This document shows positions 56,499-64,000 of a stretch of DNA of 64,000 nucleotides, piece after piece. The stretch covers positions 1,678,001-1,742,000 of the forward strand of contig BSDZ01000026.1 of the NCBI GenBank assembly GCA_030268105.1. The letters run 5' to 3'. The notes beneath the pieces were generated by a model. The model was not told where the DNA came from and made no database searches. It saw only the letters and a list, made by a program, of their open reading frames with translations. Each line of letters starts with the position of its first letter. Position 1 is the stretch's first letter. The DNA is from Volvox africanus (lineage: Eukaryota; Chlorophyta; Chlorophyceae; Chlamydomonadales; Volvocaceae). Both the position numbers and the translations under genes were made by a program.

Positions 56499-57686
56499 TG
56501 CTTGCGCGGCTGAGCAGAACGCTCATCCAGGATGCTCATCAATGTGTGGGCTCTCACGTTGCCGCAGGAAAATCTGGAGGATCTGAAGGATTGAAGGATC
56601 TTGGCTGTAAGCATGCACAAGGTCTCATGCACTGGTCTCAACCAAATCACATCACATCACATCACATCGGGATCTGGTGGCAGAGAGATCCATCATGTTA
56701 CAGCGTGTGTGTCCTACGTCATCCGGAAAAGACAGATAGATGGTGCATGCATGCATATGACAGAAGCACAGCTGTGGCTTGCATGGATAGCCACTACTGA
56801 CAGTTCAACCAGGTGCATCAACCAGACGGCGCATGCGTGATGTTCTTTAAACCTTCCAATGGTTTGCTTGTAGTATCTACACGTCTGCACCATCAAGCGG
56901 GCAGGCTAGCAAGTGGCACATGTGGCTAGCTAGATTTGTGCCGCCAGCTAGACTGGTGCCGCTAGCTGGACTGGTGCCACTAGCTAGACTGGTGCCACTA
57001 GCTAGACTGGTGCCACTAGCTAGATTTTTGCCTCCAGCTAGATTTGTGCCTCCAGCTAGACTTGTGCGGCCAGCTAGACTTGTGCGGCCAGCTAGACTGG
57101 TGCCGCTAGCTAGATTTGTGCCACTAGCTAGACTTGTGCCTCCAGCTAGATTTGTGCCGCTAGCTAGATTTGTGCCGCTAGCTTGACTTGTGCCTCTTGC
57201 ACCTGTTGCTAGCTATCAGAATTCGTTTCCCAAGCAATACAGGTTTGGCATGCATCCCAACCCGCCACTGCACGACTGTGTTTAAAACCATTTTTGCACC
57301 CATGCAGGTCTGCTTGATCTTGGTCGAGCGGTTGTGCTCTTTCCATGTGTGAGTCCATCCATCATCATAAGCAAGCAAGCATGCATGTATGTGCTTCACG
57401 GGGCGGCCATGATGGCATATCGCATGCATATGGCATGCCGCCCTATCTTGCGAATGAACTGACAAGCAAGCCACGCATATGAAGCAAGCAAGCCACGCAC
57501 CTGCTCTTCAGCGCTGGAATTCACCATTCTTGCTTCATCTATCATTCAGGTGCGTGCGTTATGAGCAGGGGGGACAGCTGCATGGGTGGACAAACTGAAT
57601 GAGAGGGGAGGGCGGTGCTCAACGATGGAGCTCTGCTGCGGAACAGGTGTGAGTGTGTGGTTGAACAGGTTCTCATCCCATGATAC

Positions 57687-57757
57687 GCTTGCGTGGTGTA
57701 GTGGTTCGCACTGTGGACTCTGAATCCGCCGACCTGACTTCAAATCTCAGCGTGAGC
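57687..57757 (+). tRNA. tRNA-Gln(CTG)-like, array copy 12
   Basis: GCTTGCG, C21: the C21 haplotype reappears among A21 units. Confidence 0.6.
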
Positions 57758-58945
57758 TGCTTGCGCGGCTGAGCAGAACGCTCATCCAGGATGCTCATCA
57801 ATGTGTGGGCTCTCACGTTGCCGCAGGAAAATCTGGAGGATCTGAAGGATTGAAGGATCTTGGCTGTAAGCATGCACAAGGTCTCATGCACTGGTCTCAA
57901 CCAAATCACATCACATCACATCACATCGGGATCTGGTGGCAGAGAGATCCATCATGTTGCAGCGTGTGTGTCCTACGTCATCCGGAAAAGACAGATAGAT
58001 GGTGCATGCATGCATATGACAGAAGCACAGCTGTGGCTTGCATGGATAGCCACTACTGACAGTTCAACCAGGTGCATCAACCAGACGGCGCATGCGTGAT
58101 GTTCTTTTGACCTTCCGATGGTTTGCTTGTAGTATCTACACGTCTGCACCATCAAGCGGGCAGGCTAGCAAGTGGCACATATGGCTAGCTAGATTTGTGC
58201 TGCCAGCTAGACTGGTGCCGCTAGCTAGACTGGTGCCACTAGCTAGACTGGTGCCACTAGCTAGACTGGTGCCACTAGCTAGACTTGTGACGCTAGCTAG
58301 ATTTGTGCCTCCAGCTAGATTTGTGCCGCCAGCTAGACTTGTGCGGCCAGCTAGACATGTGCCGCTAGCTAGATTTGTGCCACTAGCTAGACTTGTGCCG
58401 CTAGCTAGACTTGTGCAGCTAGCTAGATTTGTGCCGCTAGCTTGACTTGTGCCTCTTGCACCTGTTGCTAGCTATCAGAATTCGTTTCCCAAGCAATACA
58501 GGTTTGGCATGCATCCCAACCCGCCACTGCACGACTGTGTTTAAAACCATTTTTGCACCCATGCAGGTCTGCTTGATCTTGGTCGAGCGGTTGTGCTCTT
58601 TCCATGTGTGAGTCCATCCATCATCATAAGCAAGCAAGCATGCATGTATGTGCTTCACGGGGCGGCCATGATGGCATATCGCATGCATATGGCATGCCGC
58701 CCTATCTTGCGAATGAACTGACAAGCAAGCCACGCATATGAAGCAAGCAAGCCACGCACCTGCTCTTCAGCGCTGGAATTCACCATTCTTGCTTCATCTA
58801 TCATTCAGGTGCGTGCGTTATGAGCAGGGGAGACAGCTGCATGGGTGGACAAACTGAATGAGAGGGGAGGGCGGTGCTCAACGATGGAGCTCTGCTGCGG
58901 AACAGGTGTGAGTGTGTGGTTGAACAGATTCTCATCCCATGATAC

Positions 58946-59016
58946 GCTCGCGTGGTGTAGTGGTTAGCACTGTGGACTCTGAATCCGCCGACCTGACTTC
59001 AAATCTCAGCGTGAGC
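58946..59016 (+). tRNA. tRNA-Gln(CTG)-like, array copy 13
   Basis: GCTCGCG, A21. Confidence 0.6.
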
Positions 59017-60204
59017 TGCTTGCGCGGCTGAGCAGAACGCTCATCCAGGATGCTCATCAATGTGTGGGCTCTCACGTTGCCGCAGGAAAATCTGGAGGAT
59101 CTGAAGGATTGAAGGATCTTGGCTGTAAGCATGCACAAGGTCTCATGCACTGGTCTCAACCAAATCACATCACATCACATCACATCGGGATCTGGTGGCA
59201 GAGAGATCCATCATGTTGCAGCGTGTGTGTCCTACGTCATCCGGAAAAGACAGATAGATGGTGCATGCATGCATATGACAGAAGCACAGCTGTGGCTTGC
59301 ATGGATAGCCACTACTGACAGTTCAACCAGGTGCATCAACCAGACGGCGCATGCGTGATGTTCTTTAAACCTTCCGATGGTTTGCTTGTAGTATCTACAC
59401 GTCTGCACCATCAAGCGGGCAGGCTAGCAAGTGGCACATGTGGCTAGCTAGATTTGTGCCGCCAGCTAGACTGGTGCCGCTAGCTAGACTGGTGCCACTA
59501 GCTAGACTGGTGCCACTAGCTAGACTGGTGCCACTAGCTAGATTTGTGCCTCCAGCTAGATTTGTGCCTCCAGCTAGACTTGTGCGGCCAGCTAGACTTG
59601 TGCGGCCAGCTAGACTGGTGCCGCTAGCTAGATTTGTGCCACTAGCTAGACTTGTGCCGCTAGCTAGATTTGTGCCTCTAGCTAGATTTGTGCCGCTAGC
59701 TTGACTTGTGCCTCTTGCACCTGTTGCTAGCTATCAGAATTCGTTTCCCAAGCAATACAGGTTTGGCATGCATCCCAACCCGCCACTGCACGACTGTGTT
59801 TAAAACCATTTTTGCACCCATGCAGGTCTGCTTGATCTTGGTCGAGCGGTTGTGCTCTTTCCATGTGTGAGTCCATCCATCATCATAAGCAAGCAAGCAT
59901 GCATGTATGTGCTTCACGGGGCGGCCATGATGGCATATCGCATGCATATGGCATGCCGCCCTATCTTGCGAATGAACTGACAAGCAAGCCACGCATATGA
60001 AGCAAGCAAGCCACGCACCTGCTCTTCAGCGCTGGAAATCACCATTCTTGCTTCATCTATCATTCAGGTGCGTGCGTTATGAGCAGGGGGGACAGCTGCA
60101 TGGGTGGACAAACTGAATGAGAGGGGAGGGCGGTGCTCAACGATGGAGCTCTGCTGCGGAACAGGTGTGAGTGTGTGGTTGAACAGGTTCTCATCCCATG
60201 ATAC

Positions 60205-60275
60205 GCTTGCGTGGTGTAGTGGTTCGCACTGTGGACTCTGAATCCGCCGACCTGACTTCAAATCTCAGCGTGAGC
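60205..60275 (+). tRNA. tRNA-Gln(CTG)-like, array copy 14
   Basis: GCTTGCG, C21. Confidence 0.6.
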
Positions 60276-61391
60276 TGCTTGCGCGGCTGAGCAGAACGCT
60301 CATCCAGGATGCTCATCAATGTGTGGGCTCTCACGTTGCCGCAGGAAAATCTGGAGGATCTGAAGGATTGAAGGATCTTGGCTGTAAGCATGCACAAGGT
60401 CTCATGCACTGGTCTCAACCAAATCACATCACATCACATCACATCGGGATCTGGTGGCAGAGAGATCCATCATGTTGCAGCGTGTGTGTCCTACGTCATC
60501 CGGAAAAGACAGATAGATGGTGCATGCATGCATATGACAGAAGCACAGCTGTGGCTTGCATGGATAGCCACTACTGACAGTTCAACCAGGTGCATCAACC
60601 AGACGGCGCATGCGTGATGTTCTTTTGACCTTCCGATGGTTTGCTTGTAGTATCTACACGTCTGCACCATCAAGCGGGCAGGCTAGCAAGTGGCACAGAT
60701 GGCTAGCTAGATTTGTGCTGCCAGCTAGACTGGTGCCGCTAGCTAGACTGGTGCCACTAGCTAGACTGGTGCCACTAGCTAGACTGGTGCCACTAGCTAG
60801 ACTTGTGCCGCTAGCTAGATTTGTGCCACTAGCTAGACTTGTGCCGCTAGCTAGACTTGTGCCGCTAGCTAGATTTGTGCCGCTAGCTTGACTTGTGCCT
60901 CTTGCACCTGTTGCTAGCTATCAGAATTCGTTTCCCAAGCAATACAGGTTTGGCATGCATCCCAACCCGCCACTGCACGACTGTGTTTAAAACCATTTTT
61001 GCACCCATGCAGGTCTGCTTGATCTTGGTCGAGCGGTTGTGCTCTTTCCATGTGTGAGTCCATCCATCATCATAAGCAAGCAAGCATGCATGTATGTGCT
61101 TCACGGGGCGGCCATGATGGCATATCGCATGCATATGGCATGCCGCCCTATCTTGCGAATGAACTGACAAGCAAGCCACGCATATGAAGCAAGCAAGCCA
61201 CGCACCTGCTCTTCAGCGCTGGAATTCACCATTCTTGCTTCATCTATCATTCAGGTGCGTGCGTTATGAGCAGGGGAGACAGCTGCATGGGTGGACAAAC
61301 TGAATGAGAGGGGAGGGCGGTGCTCAACGATGGAGCTCTGCTGCGGAACAGGTGTGAGTGTGTGGTTGAACAGGTTCTCATCCCATGATAC

Positions 61392-61462
61392 GCTCGCGTG
61401 GTGTAGTGGTTAGCACTGTGGACTCTGAATCCGCCGACCTGACTTCAAATCTCAGCGTGAGC
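61392..61462 (+). tRNA. tRNA-Gln(CTG)-like, array copy 15
   Basis: GCTCGCG, A21. Confidence 0.6.
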
Positions 61463-62650
61463 TGCTTGCGCGGCTGAGCAGAACGCTCATCCAGGATGCT
61501 CATCAATGTGTGGGCTCTCACGTTGCCGCAGGAAAATCTGGAGGATCTGAAGGATTGAAGGATCTTGGCTGTAAGCATGCACAAGGTCTCATGCACTGGT
61601 CTCAACCAAATCACATCACATCACATCACATCGGGATCTGGTGGCAGAGAGATCCATCATGTTGCAGCGTGTGTGTCCTACGTCATCCGGAAAAGACAGA
61701 TCGATGGTGCATGCATGCATATGACAGAAGCACAGCTGTGGCTTGCATGGATAGCCACTACTGACAGTTCAACCAGGTGCATCAACCAGACGGCGCATGC
61801 GTGATGTTCTTTTGACCTTCCGATGGTTTGCTTGTAGTATCTACACGTCTGCACCATCAAGCGGGCAGCCTAGCAAGTGGCACATATGGCTAGCTAGATT
61901 TGTGCCACCAGCTAGACTGGTGCCGCTAGCTAGACTGGTGCCACTAGCTAGACTGGTGCCACTAGCTAGACTGGTGCCACTAGCTAGACTTGTGCCGCTA
62001 GCTAGATTTGTGCCTCCAGCTAGATTTGTGCCGCCAGCTAGACTTGTGCGGCCAGCTAGACATGTGCCGCTAGCTAGATTTGTGCCACTAGCTAGACTTG
62101 TGCCGCTAGCTAGACTTGTGCCGCTAGCTAGATTTGTGCCGCTAGCTTGACTTGTGCCTCTTGCACCTGTTGCTAGCTATCAGAATTCGTTTCCCAAGCA
62201 ATACAGGTTTGGCATGCATCCCAACCCGCCACTGCACGACTGTGTTTAAAACCATTTTTGCACCCATGCAGGTCTGCTTGATCTTGGTCGAGCGGTTGTG
62301 CTCTTTCCATGTGTGAGTCCATCCATCATCATAAGCAAGCAAGCATGCATGTATGTGCTTCACGGGGCGGCCATGATGGCATATCGCATGCATATGGCAT
62401 GCCGCCCTATCTTGCGAATGAACTGACAAGCAAGCCACGCATATGAAGCAAGCAAGCCACGCACCTGCTCTTCAGCGCTGGAATTCACCATTCTTGCTTC
62501 ATCTATCATTCAGGTGCGTGCGTTATGAGCAGGGGGGACAGCTGCATGGGTGGACAAACTGAATGAGAGGGGAGGGCGGTGCTCAACGATGGAGCTCTGC
62601 TGCGGAACAGGTGTGAGTGTGTGGTTGAACAGGTTCTCATCCCATGATAC

Positions 62651-62721
62651 GCTCGCGTGGTGTAGTGGTTAGCACTGTGGACTCTGAATCCGCCGACCTG
62701 ACTTCAAATCTCAGCGTGAGC
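62651..62721 (+). tRNA. tRNA-Gln(CTG)-like, array copy 16
   Basis: GCTCGCG, A21. Confidence 0.6.
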
Positions 62722-63927
62722 TGCTTGCGCGGCTGAGCAGAACGCTCATCCAGGATGCTCATCAATGTGTGGGCTCTCACGTTGCCGCAGGAAAATCTGG
62801 AGGATCTGAAGGATTGAAGGATCTTGGCTGTAAGCATGCACAAGGTCTCATGCACTGGTCTCAACCAAATCACATCACATCACATCACATCGGGATCTGG
62901 TGGCAGAGAGATCCATCATGTTGCAGCGTGTGTGTCCTACGTCATCCGGAAAAGACAGATAGATGGTGCATGCATGCATATGACAGAAGCACAGCTGTGG
63001 CTTGCATGGATAGCCACTACTGACAGTTCAACCAGGTGCATCAACCAGACGGCGCATGCGTGATGTTCTTTTGACCTTCCGATGGTTTGCTTGTAGTATC
63101 TACACGTCTGCACCATCAAGCGGGCAGGCTAGCAAGTGGCACATGTGGCTAGCTAGATTTGTGCCGCCAGCTAGACTGGTGCCGCTAGCTAGACTGGTGC
63201 CACTAGCTAGACTGGTGCCACTAGCTAGACTGGTGCCACTAGCTAGACTGGTGCCACTAGCTAGACATGTGCCGCTAGCTAGATTTGTGCCTCCAGCTAG
63301 ACTTGTGCCGCCAGCTAGACTTGTGCGGCCAGCTAGACTGGTGCCGCTAGCTAGATTTGTGCCACTAGCTAGACTTGTGCCGCTAGCTAGACTTGTGCCG
63401 CTAGCTAGATTTGTGCCGCTAGCTTGACTTGTGCCTCTTGCACCTGTTGCTAGCTATCAGAATTCGTTTCCCAAGCAATACAGGTTTGGCATGCATCCCA
63501 ACCCGCCACTGCACGACTGTGTTTAAAACCATTTTTGCACCCATGCAGGTCTGCTTGATCTTGGTCGAGCGGCTGTGCTCTTTCCATGTGTGAGTCCATC
63601 CATCATCATAAGCAAGCAAGCAAGCATGTATGTGCTTCACGGGGCGGCCATGATGGCATATCGCATGCATATGGCATGCCGCCCTATCTTGCGAATGAAC
63701 TGACAAGCAAGCCACGCATATGAAGCAAGCAAGCCACGCACCTGCTCTTCAGCGCTGGAATTCACCATTCTTGCTTCATCTATCATTCAGGTGCGTGCGT
63801 TATGAGCAGGGGAGACAGCTGCATGGGTGGACAAACTGAATGAGAGGGGAGGGCGGTGCTCAACGATGGAGCTCTGCTGCGGAACAGGTGTGAGTGTGTG
63901 GTTGAACAGGTTCTCATCCCATGATAC

Positions 63928-63998
63928 GCTTGCGTGGTGTAGTGGTTAGCACTGTGGACTCTGAATCCGCGGACCTTACTTCAAATCTCAGCGTGAGC
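63928..63998 (+). tRNA. tRNA-Gln(CTG)-like, array copy 17
   Basis: GCTTGCG with A21, variable loop GGAC, and a further T-stem change (CTTAC instead of CTGAC). It ends 2 bases before the window edge. Confidence 0.55.
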
Positions 63999-64000
63999 TG

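Larger units (their letters stand above)
35727..64000 (+). repeat. Tandem satellite array, ~1.2-kb unit with tRNA-Gln-like sequence
   Basis: About 17 head-to-tail units. Unit one is split by the gypsy at 36,218-44,017 and the last unit runs off the window. Spacing between successive tRNA-like sequences is 1241, 1259, 1365, 1205, 1365, 1176, 1268, 1223, 1141, 1141, 1259, 1259, 1259, 1187, 1259 and 1277 bp. Each unit has a near-invariant part of about 900 bp (tRNA-like sequence, CATCA pentamer run, GAAGGATT repeats, ATGCATGC stretches) and a variable block of 18-bp repeats with core GTGCCACTAGCTAGACTG. Open frames in it are by-products of repeat length and near-identity. Confidence 0.95.

Noticed and set aside
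44449..63715. Repeated ORFs of 60-140 aa on both strands of the array (proline/leucine/alanine-rich hexapeptide repeats, a 98-aa histidine-rich ORF, a 78-aa ORF)
   Set aside because: They recur because the DNA units are nearly identical and the minisatellite period (18 bp) is a multiple of three. Overlapping frames on both strands are equally conserved, and no start context or domain supports translation.

Overview
The window is eukaryotic, repeat-dense and almost devoid of ordinary genes. It holds Ty1/copia and Ty3/gypsy LTR retrotransposons with 5-bp target-site duplications (TSDs), intron-like gaps in a candidate host gene, and a 1.2-kb satellite array. Set into it are AT-rich, clearly bacterial fragments: a Pal lipoprotein, a sodium:solute symporter, an IS21 IstA piece, an XRE regulator and a TPR-like protein. 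These resemble Rickettsiales-type endosymbiont DNA. A protist or alga with present or past rickettsial symbionts would fit, but the species cannot be named from the sequence.

Layout. 1-2587: copia family A, arranged pol 3' end - LTR - truncated pol - LTR. 2588-4437: scrambled bacterial block. 4438-19,210 and 25,168-35,497: two direct copies of one segmental duplication. Each copy carries a large non-autonomous copia (family C), a candidate multi-exon host gene, a duplicated bacterial XRE/TPR fragment, a domain rich in the heptamer GCGTTAG, and one isolated satellite monomer on the minus strand. After the duplication, copy 1 gained an intact-length copia B (9330-14,777, minus) and a 327-bp TRIM (terminal-repeat retrotransposon in miniature; 8393-8719). 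A second copia B (19,498-24,945, plus) lies between the two copies. 35,727-64,000: a plus-oriented tandem array of about 17 satellite units. Each unit contains a 71-nt tRNA-Gln(CTG)-like sequence and an 18-bp minisatellite. The array is interrupted once by a 7.8-kb chromodomain gypsy element (36,218-44,017), which itself carries a second TRIM.

How the parts relate. The TRIM shares LTR termini and polypurine tract with copia A, and a primer-binding site (complementary to the anticodon arm of initiator tRNA-Met) with copia B and C, so copia elements are its likely drivers. Both copia B copies and the gypsy have near-complete polyproteins broken only by isolated in-frame stop codons. The strongest candidates for something undescribed are the tRNA-Gln-bearing satellite, the TRIM with an internal Pol III B box, and the duplicated rickettsial inserts within the GCGTTAG/CACTA-like repeat domain.
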